NCBI GenBank assembly: GCA_002082585.1
Contig: CP020563.1
Span: forward strand, 1,172,001-1,236,000
Length of the DNA stretch: 64,000 bases
From: Kitasatospora albolonga
GTDB taxonomy: Bacteria; Actinomycetota; Actinomycetes; Streptomycetales; Streptomycetaceae
Direction of reading: 5' to 3'
The notes under the pieces are model-generated. The model was given only the letters and a program-made list of their open reading frames with translations, did not search any database and was not told the origin of the DNA. Both the position numbers and the translations under genes were made by a program. Below are positions 53,830 through 61,862 of the stretch, in pieces. Within the stretch, counting starts at the first letter, position 1, and each line of letters starts with the position of its first letter.

Positions 53830-54399
53830 CTACTGCTCGTAGGCCCACGCCCGGCCGGTCTGCCGGTACTCCTCGACGGGGATGGGGACGATGCCCGTCC
53901 GCATGCGCGCGGTGTAGAGCAGACCGTCGAGGTGGTCGATCTCGTGGTGGACCAGTCGGGCGAGCCCTCGTTCGTAAGTGGTGGTCACCAGACGGCCCTC
54001 CAGCGTGGTGGTCTCCACGGTGATCCACAGTGGCCGAGGGACCATGCCGCGAACGTCGAAGAACGACAGGCAGCCCTCGTACTGCTCGTCTTCTTCGCTG
54101 GAACGGTCGGTGATTCGGGGATTCAGCAGGACGATCGCTGGAGCCCCGGCGGCGTGGGGCTGGACGACGGCGGCGGCACGGCCGATGCCGATCTGGGGCG
54201 CCGCGATGCCCATGCCCTTGGCGAAGGGGTGGACTTGCCCGATCCGCTCCATGGAGGAGAACAGCCGCTCGATGGCCTGCTCGGCCGCCTCGCGCTCAGT
54301 CGGCAGGTCGAAGACGCGCGCCCGCTCGGCAAGAACGGGGGCCCCGCGCTGCACGACGCCGAGGTCCCGCATCTGTTCACTGGGTTGCATCTGGATCAC
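53830..54399 (-). CDS. def: Peptide deformylase (accessory copy)
   Basis: A 189-residue metalloprotease that removes the formyl group from N-terminal fMet. All three family motifs are intact: GMGIAAPQIG (62-71), EGCLS (108-112, Cys metal ligand) and HHEIDHLDG (HExxH 152-156). The start overlaps the XRE-regulator stop by 4 bases (ATGA), so the two are co-translated. Because it is paired with a regulator inside an accessory island, it may be a spare or a dedicated deformylase, for example acting in secondary metabolism or giving resistance to deformylase inhibitors; that is inference. Confidence 0.93.
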   Translation of the reverse strand: MIQMQPSEQMRDLGVVQRGAPVLAERARVFDLPTEREAAEQAIERLFSSMERIGQVHPFAKGMGIAAPQIGIGRAAAVVQPHAAGAPAIVLLNPRITDRSSEEDEQYEGCLSFFDVRGMVPRPLWITVETTTLEGRLVTTTYERGLARLVHHEIDHLDGLLYTARMRTGIVPIPVEEYRQTGRAWAYEQ

Positions 54400-55367
54400 C
54401 TGAACTCCCCTTCATCCGCTTCATGTTCGGGTCTGACCCGGAACCGCCACTCCAAACGGTATCGGGCGTGGAGCGCGGGTGCGGAAGTGCTCCAGGCGAA
54501 GACGCGCACCCCTCCCTCCTCGCGCTGGACCGGTGCCGTTCGCAGCGGTGCCGCCTCGGCGGTCATGGAGGTCTCGGTGCCCCACACCGCGGGGTCGAGT
54601 TCGGCGGGGAAGGCGAGTTCGACCGCCAGGTGCTCGGTGGGCAGGCGGACCGCGCGCTGGAACCAGCGGCCCCACTTCTCCTCACCCACCGAGTAGGCGT
54701 ACTCGATCCACACCGACTCGCCCGGGTAGAGAGGGAAGCGACCCTGCTCGTTCTCGAACAGCAGCCACACCTCTTTGAAGGCGTCGCGGTCATGCTTGGC
54801 CTGCCAGCGCATCGCCTCCCCGCGACAGGTCGCAGTCAGCGAGAGCTCGTTCCACGTCAAAGGATGCTCGCGATAGTGGGCGTTGGACTGTTCCGGCTCG
54901 CCGGGGTAACGGTCGACGCTGATGCCGATCAGATAGCGGGTGATGGGCTCACTGCCGGTGTTCCGCAACAACCGACGCATCGTGAGCCGGTAGAGGCGCC
55001 CGTCGTAGTCGAGGCGGGCCGCATCGTGCTCCACTACGATCGCCGACCCGGTCGCATACGGCTGCTCGGACCGGCGAGGGGCGGGTGCGACCGCCGTCGG
55101 CGCCACAGGAGCCCTGGCCGTCTCGTACTCCAGCCAGCGCTTCCAGATGGCCTTGCCCGCGTTCAGTGCCTCCTCCGCACGACGGGCGAAGTCCTCGGTC
55201 GGCTTGTGCCGGCCCGACTCGACGTGGCTTACGTAGGACGGGTCGAAGCCCATCCTTCTGGCTAACTCCCGCTTGGCCAGGCCCCGCACCTCACGCCAGT
55301 AGGCGACCTCCGCCGCAAACGCCTCGGCGGTTTGCTCAACCGTCAAGGCATCGTCCCGCGCATCCAT
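54396..55367 (-). CDS. XRE-family regulator with large C-terminal domain
   Basis: A 323-residue protein (ATG at 55367; 55388 possible). The N-terminal HTH_31/XRE part is WREVRGLAKRELARRMGFD then PSYVSHVESGRHKPTEDFA. It is followed by a ~220-residue C-terminal domain with YDGRLYRLTMRRLLRNTGSEPIT in two stretches, and acidic/aromatic strands up to RVRPEHEADEGEFR; I do not recognise it. Residue Leu35 (codon 55265-55263) is TTA, the rare bldA codon, in the HTH itself. It is coupled to the deformylase and divergent from the glycosyltransferase operon, so it is a likely regulator of both. Confidence 0.85.
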   Translation of the reverse strand: MDARDDALTVEQTAEAFAAEVAYWREVRGLAKRELARRMGFDPSYVSHVESGRHKPTEDFARRAEEALNAGKAIWKRWLEYETARAPVAPTAVAPAPRRSEQPYATGSAIVVEHDAARLDYDGRLYRLTMRRLLRNTGSEPITRYLIGISVDRYPGEPEQSNAHYREHPLTWNELSLTATCRGEAMRWQAKHDRDAFKEVWLLFENEQGRFPLYPGESVWIEYAYSVGEEKWGRWFQRAVRLPTEHLAVELAFPAELDPAVWGTETSMTAEAAPLRTAPVQREEGGVRVFAWSTSAPALHARYRLEWRFRVRPEHEADEGEFR

Positions 55368-55404
55368 CAAAGCCCCCGCCCCGGCCATCGGATGAGATGA
55401 ATGA

Positions 55405-55440
55405 ACCGTGAGTGATCTCGATTCACCATTCTGTCACGGT
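55405..55440. promoter_or_regulatory. Inverted repeat between XRE regulator and glycosyltransferase operon
   Basis: ACCGTGA (55405-55411) and TCACGGT (55434-55440) form a 7-bp inverted repeat enclosing a second pair GTGA-N7-TCAC (55412-55426). It is in the 143-base divergent gap and is a good candidate for the XRE binding site. Confidence 0.5.
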
Positions 55441-55510
55441 CCCGTCCGCCAGTTTCCTTCCTCTACCGGCCCAGGTCGACCCCCGGGCCCCAACGAGGAG
55501 GGTCTCAGCG

Positions 55511-56665
55511 ATGCGCGTGCTGTATCTGCTCAACGTCTCCAACGCCAGTCAGCTGTCCGCCGACTCCGGTTACACCTTCGCCGACATGCTCGCCCCGGCC
55601 CTGACGGACGCCGGGGCAGAGGTGACTGTGGCCTCGCCGGTCCCGGTCGGCGACACCCGCGTGCACTTCGCGCCCACCACCTCGCCGTCCACCAAGTACC
55701 GGGCCCGCTTCGACCCCGGCATGGACGCCCTGGTCACCCTGATCCGCAACCGGCGGCCCGAGGCGGTGGTGGCCAACCAGATCGAAGCCGCCCCCGCGAT
55801 CCGGGCCGCACTCCTGGAAGCCGGGGTGGACGCGCTGATCGCCGGCTACTGCCACTACCTGCCGTTCGCCTTCACCGACACCGGCGTCCTGGAGCTGGAC
55901 CCCGCGATGAACGACCGGGGCCTGGGCCGCAGCGTGTTGCTGGCCTTCGCCGCCGGCCTCGCGGCCTGCGACCGCATCCTGGTCCACTCCTCCACCGCCG
56001 CCTCCTGGACCACCGCGGCCGCCGCCCGAACCGGCATCGACCTCGGCGACAAACTGCACATCGTCCCCGCCCCCAGGGACGTACGGCTGGTGCGCGACCC
56101 GGCCGACATCACCCCGCCCGGAGGCAGGGCCACCGGCATCTACAACCACCGCCTGTACAAGCACTACGGCACCGCCCGCTTCACCCGGCTCGCCCGCCGC
56201 CTCGTCGCCGACACCCCGGTGCGGCTCACGGTGATGGACCTGTTCGGCACCCGCAGCCCCGAGCGCATCCGCCTCGACCCCAGCCCCGAACGGCACCTGG
56301 AGGAGCTGGCGACCACGGACGGCGTCATCATCGCCTCCGACCGTGGCGACCGCATCCGCTACCGCAACCTGCTAGCCGGAACCCACTTCGGCATCGCCCC
56401 CTTCCGTCCGGGCTGCCCCTGGTCCATGTCGGTGATCGACTGCCAGGCGATGGGCCTGCCGGTGATCGGCCCGCGCACCGGCTGGCTTGTCGAGCACATC
56501 GACCACGAGCTGCTGTTCGACACCGACGAGCAGGCCGTCCAGATCGCCGAGCGCCTCGCCACGGACGCCGAGTTCTACCTGGTGCACGCCAAGCGCGCGC
56601 ATGCCTCCACCACCGACCTCACGCCTGCCGTGGTGGCAGCCCGTTATCTGGAGGCGATCAAGTGA
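55511..56665 (+). CDS. GT-B-fold glycosyltransferase, island gene 1
   Basis: A 384-residue protein (ATG at 55511 after GAGGAGGG). It opens with MRVLYLLNVSNASQLSADSGYTF, a GT4-like first strand. The second half has GRATGIYNHRLYKHYG, DGVIIASDRGDRIRYRNLLAG and the acceptor-sugar-nucleotide motif MSVIDCQAMGLPVIGPRTG (the usual E of the EAMAxGxP-type motif replaced by D). It likely transfers a sugar from a nucleotide donor in the cytoplasm. The last codon overlaps the next gene by 4 bases; genes 1-4 are coupled. Confidence 0.82.
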   Translation: MRVLYLLNVSNASQLSADSGYTFADMLAPALTDAGAEVTVASPVPVGDTRVHFAPTTSPSTKYRARFDPGMDALVTLIRNRRPEAVVANQIEAAPAIRAALLEAGVDALIAGYCHYLPFAFTDTGVLELDPAMNDRGLGRSVLLAFAAGLAACDRILVHSSTAASWTTAAAARTGIDLGDKLHIVPAPRDVRLVRDPADITPPGGRATGIYNHRLYKHYGTARFTRLARRLVADTPVRLTVMDLFGTRSPERIRLDPSPERHLEELATTDGVIIASDRGDRIRYRNLLAGTHFGIAPFRPGCPWSMSVIDCQAMGLPVIGPRTGWLVEHIDHELLFDTDEQAVQIAERLATDAEFYLVHAKRAHASTTDLTPAVVAARYLEAIK

Positions 56666-57366
56666 CCGGCTTCGAGGCAGTGCAGCTCTCGTACGACGAG
56701 CCGCTGGCCGGCTCCCTGCACACCCGCCTCGCCCGGGTGCTGGGCGGCAGCGTCAAGCGCCTGCACGGAGTGCGCGGGATGCGGCGCGCCTACCGACTCA
56801 CCGCCGAGCTGGTAGACACCGAGCAGTTCTTCCTCGCGGATGGTGACTTCGCCATCGACCCCGAGTTCCCCACCGCAGCGGTCCAGCCTCTGGCCGACGG
56901 TGTGGCGATGCGGGTCTGGCAGGCGGTCAACCCGGTCAACGGCCTGACCTACGGCTACGGCGGCCTCAAGCTGATCCGTCGCTCGGCGCTGAGGGAGATG
57001 GGTCAGGCCGTCGACGTGCTGGCCGCACTGCCCGGCCGGGTCGAGTTCTGCCGCCAGACCGCCGGAGTCACGCGGTTCAACCAGAGTCCGTTCCACGCGT
57101 GGAAGGCGGGCTTCCGCGAGTGCGCGATGCTCGCGCGCGGCAGCGAGTACAGCATGACCGACGCTTCCGCCCAGGAACGCGTCGCCGCCTGGACGGCCAG
57201 CCGCGACGGCGAATTCGCCCCCTACGCGGCGGCCGGAGCCCGCGACGGAATCGCCTTCGCCCAGGCCGCCGCCCGCGACCCGCAGCACTTCGAGGCACTC
57301 AACGACCCGCCCTGGCTGTACCAGCACTTCACCACGCTGTACGGCGAGCAGGCGGTGACCGGATGA
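56662..57366 (+). CDS. Putative GT-A-like transferase, island gene 2 (phage-like family)
   Basis: A 234-residue protein, GTG at 56662 overlapping gene 1. It starts VTGFEAVQLSYDEPLAGSLH, then RLHGVRGMRRAYR and FFLADGDFAIDPEFP, with DGD as a possible metal-binding DxD. Strong conserved-looking motifs follow: WQAVNPVNGLTYGYGGLKLI and TRFNQSPFHAWKAGFRECAM. As I recall, this combination occurs in uncharacterised phage and bacterial proteins; I do not know a named family. There is no signal or membrane segment. It is probably a nucleotide-sugar transferase working with its three coupled neighbours. Confidence 0.7.
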   Translation: MTGFEAVQLSYDEPLAGSLHTRLARVLGGSVKRLHGVRGMRRAYRLTAELVDTEQFFLADGDFAIDPEFPTAAVQPLADGVAMRVWQAVNPVNGLTYGYGGLKLIRRSALREMGQAVDVLAALPGRVEFCRQTAGVTRFNQSPFHAWKAGFRECAMLARGSEYSMTDASAQERVAAWTASRDGEFAPYAAAGARDGIAFAQAAARDPQHFEALNDPPWLYQHFTTLYGEQAVTG

Positions 57367-58598
57367 GCGCCGCCCCCGGGCCGCTGGTGCTGATCGAGCC
57401 GTACGCGCACCGGGGCGGCGGACACCACCAGCGCACGCTGGCGGCGCTCGCTGCCGTACGGCCGGGCAGCCTCGTCATCGCCCCCGGCGGCCTGAGCGAG
57501 GACCTGGCCCCGCTGGTTCGATCGGGAGCCCGAGTCGCTGCCGGTCCGGCCGGACCGGCAGCGAGGACCCTTCTCGCCGTCGCGCGGACGGCAGGCCGCG
57601 TCGCTGCCGTCGGTCAGCGGGTCTTCGCCTCCCGAAGCTGGCCACAGGCGGTCCGCCGGTCCCCGCACCAGGTCACCCTTCTCGCCCGGTGCCTGACCGA
57701 GGCCGCCTGCCTTCGCACCGCACGCCGCCTCGCCCCGCGAGCCTCGTCCATGGTGATCCTCAGCGCGAGCGAGGCCCTGCACGGTGCCGCCGCCCTGCTC
57801 GGCGGCGCCCCGCACCTGAGGTTCGTCCACGAGGCGGTCACTACCGAAGACCGTCCCGTCCGGTGGCTGGGCCGGCTCGCCCGCAAGGGCGAGAAGCGGG
57901 TGATCGCCCTGTACCCGACTGCCGCCGTCCGTGACCAGGTCGGACCGGGCTTACCTCACCTTCCCGGCGAGGTAAGGGCGTTCGCAGTTGATGACGGACG
58001 CCCGCTTACCGACGCTGAGCGCGACGGAGCTCGTAGCGCCTTCACGATCCCCGCCGACGCGAAGGCGGTGTGCGTGGTCGGCGGCTGGTGGCCGTACAAG
58101 GACATCCCTACCGTCGATTCGGCCCTCGCCCGCCTCACCGCCCCGCTTCACGTCCTGGTGTGCGGCACCCCATTGGACGACGCCGTCCTCACACGCTGGC
58201 ACCAGCTCCCCAACGTCCACCTGCACACCGTGCCCGGCCCGGTCGGCGACCAGGTCCTGCGGCTGGTGTACGCCGCAGCCGACGCGGCCCTCGTCGCCCG
58301 GAAGTCCGGCGTGGGCAAGGAATCCGGGCTGGTCATGGACGCCGTCCGCCTCGGCGTACCGCTGATCGTTTCCACGCACGACCCCGAGCTGACCGCCCGC
58401 CTCGCCGGGGAACCGTGGACCCGGCTCTTCGCCGCCGGTGATCCGGACGCCCTCGCCAAAGCGCTGGACCAGCTCACGGAAGACGTTCCCGCCCGCCCAG
58501 GCCCGTCAGCGCGCGGGGCTCTGGACATGAGCTCGGCGGCCGACCAGGCCGCCTTCCTCACCGACACCTACGCCCGCCTGACCAAGGAATCCCGATGA
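57363..58598 (+). CDS. GT-B-fold glycosyltransferase with TTA codon, island gene 3
   Basis: A 411-residue protein, ATG at 57363 overlapping gene 2. It opens PLVLIEPYAHRGGGHHQRTLA. The C-terminal half shows the nucleotide-sugar pattern VCVVGGWWPYKDIPTVDSAL and SGVGKESGLVMDAVRLGVPLI (the K/E-type GT4 donor site). Leu197 (57951-57953) is encoded by TTA, so translation should depend on the bldA tRNA and be growth-phase linked. That codon lies in an 8-bp inverted repeat (57950-57976). It overlaps gene 4 by 4 bases. Confidence 0.8.
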   Translation: MSAAPGPLVLIEPYAHRGGGHHQRTLAALAAVRPGSLVIAPGGLSEDLAPLVRSGARVAAGPAGPAARTLLAVARTAGRVAAVGQRVFASRSWPQAVRRSPHQVTLLARCLTEAACLRTARRLAPRASSMVILSASEALHGAAALLGGAPHLRFVHEAVTTEDRPVRWLGRLARKGEKRVIALYPTAAVRDQVGPGLPHLPGEVRAFAVDDGRPLTDAERDGARSAFTIPADAKAVCVVGGWWPYKDIPTVDSALARLTAPLHVLVCGTPLDDAVLTRWHQLPNVHLHTVPGPVGDQVLRLVYAAADAALVARKSGVGKESGLVMDAVRLGVPLIVSTHDPELTARLAGEPWTRLFAAGDPDALAKALDQLTEDVPARPGPSARGALDMSSAADQAAFLTDTYARLTKESR

Positions 58599-59491
58599 AG
58601 ACACCCGTCTCTCCCGCCTTGGTCGCGGTGGTCGGCCCGGTCGAACCGGCCCTGCTGGCCGCCTGGACCGCCCACTACCGCCGACTCGGCGTCGAGCGGT
58701 TCCACCTCGCCTTCCACTTCCCCGACCACATCCACAACGCCTGGCGGCACCAGCTCATCGCGGCTAGCCACGACCTCGGCATCGTCCCTGCCCGGATCAG
58801 CACCGGACCCTGGCACGAGCACACCAACACCCAGCTCCGCGACTTCCTGCGCGAGCATGCGGGCCCCGGCTGGCACCTGATCGCCGACTCCGACGAGTTC
58901 CAGACCTACCCCGCCCTGCTCAACGAGATGATCGCCTGGGCCGAGGCCGCCAAGCACAAGGTGATCGGTGGGCTGATGCTCGACCGCGCCACGAACGACG
59001 GCCGCCTGGCACTGTGGCGGCCGGAAATCGGACTGGACCGGTCCTTCCCGCTCGGCGGGCACCTCACCCACCGGCTGCTGAAGGGCGATCCCCGCAAGAT
59101 CGTCCTTGCCCACTCCTCCGTAACCGTGGCATCAGGCAACCATCGGGCACCGGGCCACAAGCCCGACCCAGACAAGCTCGCATGCGTCCACCACTTCAAG
59201 TGGCGCTCGGGCGTCCTGGACGACCTCCGCCTACGAGTCGACCGGTTCACGTCCGGTGATTGGGCCGAGCAGACCCCGGCCGTCCGCAGCGAGGCGTCCC
59301 GCCTGTTGCAACACATCGACCGCCACAACGGCCGGATCGATGTCGCCGACCCGCGTCTGGCCTTCCGTCACGTCACGCTTGATCGACTGCCGAGCGGCTG
59401 GGCCGCCGAAGCCGCCAAGATCACAGCCATCTGGCGCCCGCACACGGCTCAGAGCCAGCCCGGCTCCACGATCTCCTCGCCCTCGTCCTGA
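58595..59491 (+). CDS. GT92/GT2-like glycosyltransferase, island gene 4
   Basis: A 298-residue protein, ATG at 58595 overlapping gene 3. LLAAWTAHYRRLGVERFHLAF and HLIADSDEFQTYPALL (DSDEF as the DxD metal site) match the GT92/Glyco_tranf_2_4 pattern, and VHHFKWRSGVLDDLR is like its C-terminal HxxxW region. It probably adds a hexose to a glycan or lipid acceptor. The 3' end overlaps the convergent kinase gene by 43 bases. Confidence 0.8.
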   Translation: MKTPVSPALVAVVGPVEPALLAAWTAHYRRLGVERFHLAFHFPDHIHNAWRHQLIAASHDLGIVPARISTGPWHEHTNTQLRDFLREHAGPGWHLIADSDEFQTYPALLNEMIAWAEAAKHKVIGGLMLDRATNDGRLALWRPEIGLDRSFPLGGHLTHRLLKGDPRKIVLAHSSVTVASGNHRAPGHKPDPDKLACVHHFKWRSGVLDDLRLRVDRFTSGDWAEQTPAVRSEASRLLQHIDRHNGRIDVADPRLAFRHVTLDRLPSGWAAEAAKITAIWRPHTAQSQPGSTISSPSS

Positions 59492-59949
59492 GGCTTCTCG
59501 AAGCGAGCAAAGAAGTCGTCCAGCGCCTCCGGGGTCACGACCAGCGCGTTGGCGTCTTCTCGCTCATTGCGCTCCGCCAGCCTGCGCAGCAGCTCCTCTC
59601 GCTCCACCGGGAAGTACAGAAGCCGCCACCGGCCGCCGGCCGCCTCCACCAGCTCCTTCATCGCGTCGCGGTCCTTACGCGGCCACAGCCCGTGGTCCCA
59701 CACCACGTCCCGGCCCTCGGCGACCAGCTCGGCGAGCCGCTCGTGCAGCTCGGCGACGACCGGAGCCTCCTTCTCGAAGTAGGTGTTCTCCGGGTAGTCG
59801 ACGCCGTACCGACCGTGCCGCTCATGGACGACCTCGTCCACCGACAGCCGCACAGCACCCTCCGGCTCCAACTGCCGCTGGGCATAAGTGGTCTTCCCCG
59901 AACCGGTGAGCCCCACCAGTAGGAACACCACCGGAGTGTCCTCGGCCAC
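59449..59949 (-). CDS. Small P-loop kinase (AAA_33/zeta-toxin-like)
   Basis: A 166-residue protein with a GTG start at 59949 after GGAGGG. The Walker A is VGLTGSGKTTYAQ (residues 12-24), then RLSVDEVVHERHGRYG (Asp as the second P-loop residue), VVWDHGLWPRKDRDAM and WRLLYFPVEREELLRRLAERN with a lid-type Arg set. This is a nucleotide/small-molecule kinase of the zeta or chloramphenicol-phosphotransferase type. It has no antitoxin partner; the substrate is unknown. The 251-base gap to the NUDIX gene shows no further gene. Confidence 0.8.
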   Translation of the reverse strand: MAEDTPVVFLLVGLTGSGKTTYAQRQLEPEGAVRLSVDEVVHERHGRYGVDYPENTYFEKEAPVVAELHERLAELVAEGRDVVWDHGLWPRKDRDAMKELVEAAGGRWRLLYFPVEREELLRRLAERNEREDANALVVTPEALDDFFARFEKPQDEGEEIVEPGWL

Positions 59950-60200
59950 CGCCAACTCCCTCCAACACCACCAGCGCTCCTCGGCCAGTCTGCCACCGTC
60001 GGCCGGTCCCGGACCCCGTTCCTCCTCACCACCACCCGAAGGAGCAGCCCGTATCCGCCTCCGCACTCGCCCGCACACTGCGGGCCTACGTCCACTACAC
60101 CCCCGGCGCTGAGGGCAGGTTGCCAGTAGGTACAACAAACCCGATCGAGCGGACCGGCAGGACCACCGAGACCTCCGGCACATCGATGAGGAGTGGGCAC

Positions 60201-60680
60201 GTGATCAACACCAGCGTGATGAACAGCCGCAACGCAGTCTGCGTAATCGTCCATGACAAGGCCGCCGGCACGATCGCCGCCGTGCTCTACACCGCCCGCA
60301 GCTGGTCACCGCAACCGGCCTGGGCCTTCCCCGGCGGCAAGGCCGAACCCGGTGAGTCCCTCGATGAGGCCGCCGCCCGCGAACTCAAGGAGGAGACCGG
60401 CCTTCTTGTCGACCCGGCGGATCTCGTCCTCGTCCACGTCATCCACGTCGAACAGGGCTGGGACCAGGCCGGGCAGTTCGTCCTGTTCGTCTTCGCCACC
60501 GACACGTGGGCCGGTGAGCTGACCAACGCAGAGCCGGACAAGCACCTGACGGCCGAGTGGGTTGACGAGAGCCGCCTGCCCACGCCCACGCTCCCAACCT
60601 CCACGCAGGCCCTGGTGGCGTATCGGGACGGAGGTCCTTCCTTCTCCCTCTACGGGTGGTCGGCCACCAGTGTGCAGTAA
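60201..60680 (+). CDS. NUDIX hydrolase of the island
   Basis: A 159-residue protein. The GTG at 60201 is chosen for GAGGAG at 60188; the ATG at 60186 lacks such a site. The NUDIX box GKAEPGESLDEAAARELKEE then TGLLV is intact, with WAFPGG just before it. It cleaves a nucleoside-diphosphate linkage, possibly a nucleotide sugar, given four adjacent glycosyltransferase genes; that is inference. It ends the accessory island. Confidence 0.87.
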   Translation: MINTSVMNSRNAVCVIVHDKAAGTIAAVLYTARSWSPQPAWAFPGGKAEPGESLDEAAARELKEETGLLVDPADLVLVHVIHVEQGWDQAGQFVLFVFATDTWAGELTNAEPDKHLTAEWVDESRLPTPTLPTSTQALVAYRDGGPSFSLYGWSATSVQ

Positions 60681-60875
60681 GCGGGCGCCAGATGCTCGGC
60701 GGGCTGTCACCATGCCGAGCCGGCTTGTTCGGGTGCCGCTGGCCCTGTCTGCGGACCGAATCCCCGCAACGCGGGAATCCTGACGGCCCCTGGTTCGGCG
60801 CTCTGCCACCCAACCGATTGACGGTCCTCCGCAATTCGGTGGGGACAGAAGTGTTTCCGCTTTACGGTCGTGGCC

Positions 60876-61862
60876 ATGACGACGACCCCGGCACCCCCGA
60901 CCGCCTCCTCCGCGCCCGCCCGGTCCTGGCGGGCCACCGCCGCCGCCTGCACCACCGTGGTCCTGTGGGCCTCCGCCTTCGTCTCCATCCGGAGTGCGGG
61001 CGAGTCGTACTCCCCCGGCGCCCTGGCCCTCGGGCGGCTGCTGTCGGGGGTGCTGGTGCTCGGGGTGATCCTCCTCGTGCGGCGGGAGGGGCTGCCGGGG
61101 CGCGGGGCCTGGCGTGGGATCGTCACGTCCGGGGTGCTGTGGTTCGGGCTGTACATGGTGGCGCTCAACTGGGGCGAGCAGGAGGTCGACGCCGGGACGG
61201 CGGCGATGCTGGTGAACATCGGGCCGATCCTGATGGCGCTGATGGGGGCCCGGCTGCTCGGCGAGGGGCTGCCGCGCCGTCTGCTGCTGGGGATGGGCAT
61301 CTCCTTCTCGGGTGCGGTCGTCGTCGGCCTCGCGATGTCCGGGCACGGCACCTCGTCGGTGCTGGGCGTGGCGCTCTGTCTGCTGGCCGCGGTGGCGTAC
61401 GCGCTGGGTGTGGTGAGCCAGAAGCCGGCGCTCGCGCACGGCTCCTCGCTCCAGATCAACACCTTCGGCTGCCTGATCGGTGCCGTGGCATGCCTGCCGT
61501 TCACCGGGGTACTGATCTCGGAGGCGGCCGACGCGCCGCTGTCCGCCACGCTGAACATGGTCTACCTCGGTGTTTTTCCGACCGCCCTCGCCTTCACCAC
61601 CTGGGGTTACGCCCTGGCCCGGACGACGGCGGGCCGGATGGGCGCGACCACGTACGCGGTGCCCGCGCTGGTGGTGCTCATGGCGTGGGTGCTGCTGGAC
61701 GAGGTCCCGACCCTGCTCGGTGTTCTCGGCGGGCTGCTCTGCCTGGCCGGGGTGGCGGTCTCCCGGAGCCGTCCGCAGACTGGGCCCACACGTGGAAATC
61801 CGGCCCGGCCGGTGGAGGGAAACCGTCATGACGCGGAGCACCAAGGCGCACGGCGCCCGTAA
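60876..61862 (+). CDS. EamA/DMT-family transporter
   Basis: A 328-residue protein (ATG at 60876; GTG at 60870 possible) with ten membrane helices in two EamA repeats. The family landmark is VVLWASAFVSIRSAGESYSPGALALGRLL across the first two helices. It is probably an exporter of a small metabolite; substrate unknown. Its 3' end overlaps the PPK2 gene by 35 bases, so the two are likely co-transcribed. Confidence 0.9.
   Translation: MTTTPAPPTASSAPARSWRATAAACTTVVLWASAFVSIRSAGESYSPGALALGRLLSGVLVLGVILLVRREGLPGRGAWRGIVTSGVLWFGLYMVALNWGEQEVDAGTAAMLVNIGPILMALMGARLLGEGLPRRLLLGMGISFSGAVVVGLAMSGHGTSSVLGVALCLLAAVAYALGVVSQKPALAHGSSLQINTFGCLIGAVACLPFTGVLISEAADAPLSATLNMVYLGVFPTALAFTTWGYALARTTAGRMGATTYAVPALVVLMAWVLLDEVPTLLGVLGGLLCLAGVAVSRSRPQTGPTRGNPARPVEGNRHDAEHQGARRP

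Noticed and set aside
59449..59949. Toxin-antitoxin module for the P-loop kinase
   Set aside because: The protein is zeta-toxin-like, but there is no small antitoxin gene beside it; the neighbours are a glycosyltransferase and a NUDIX hydrolase.
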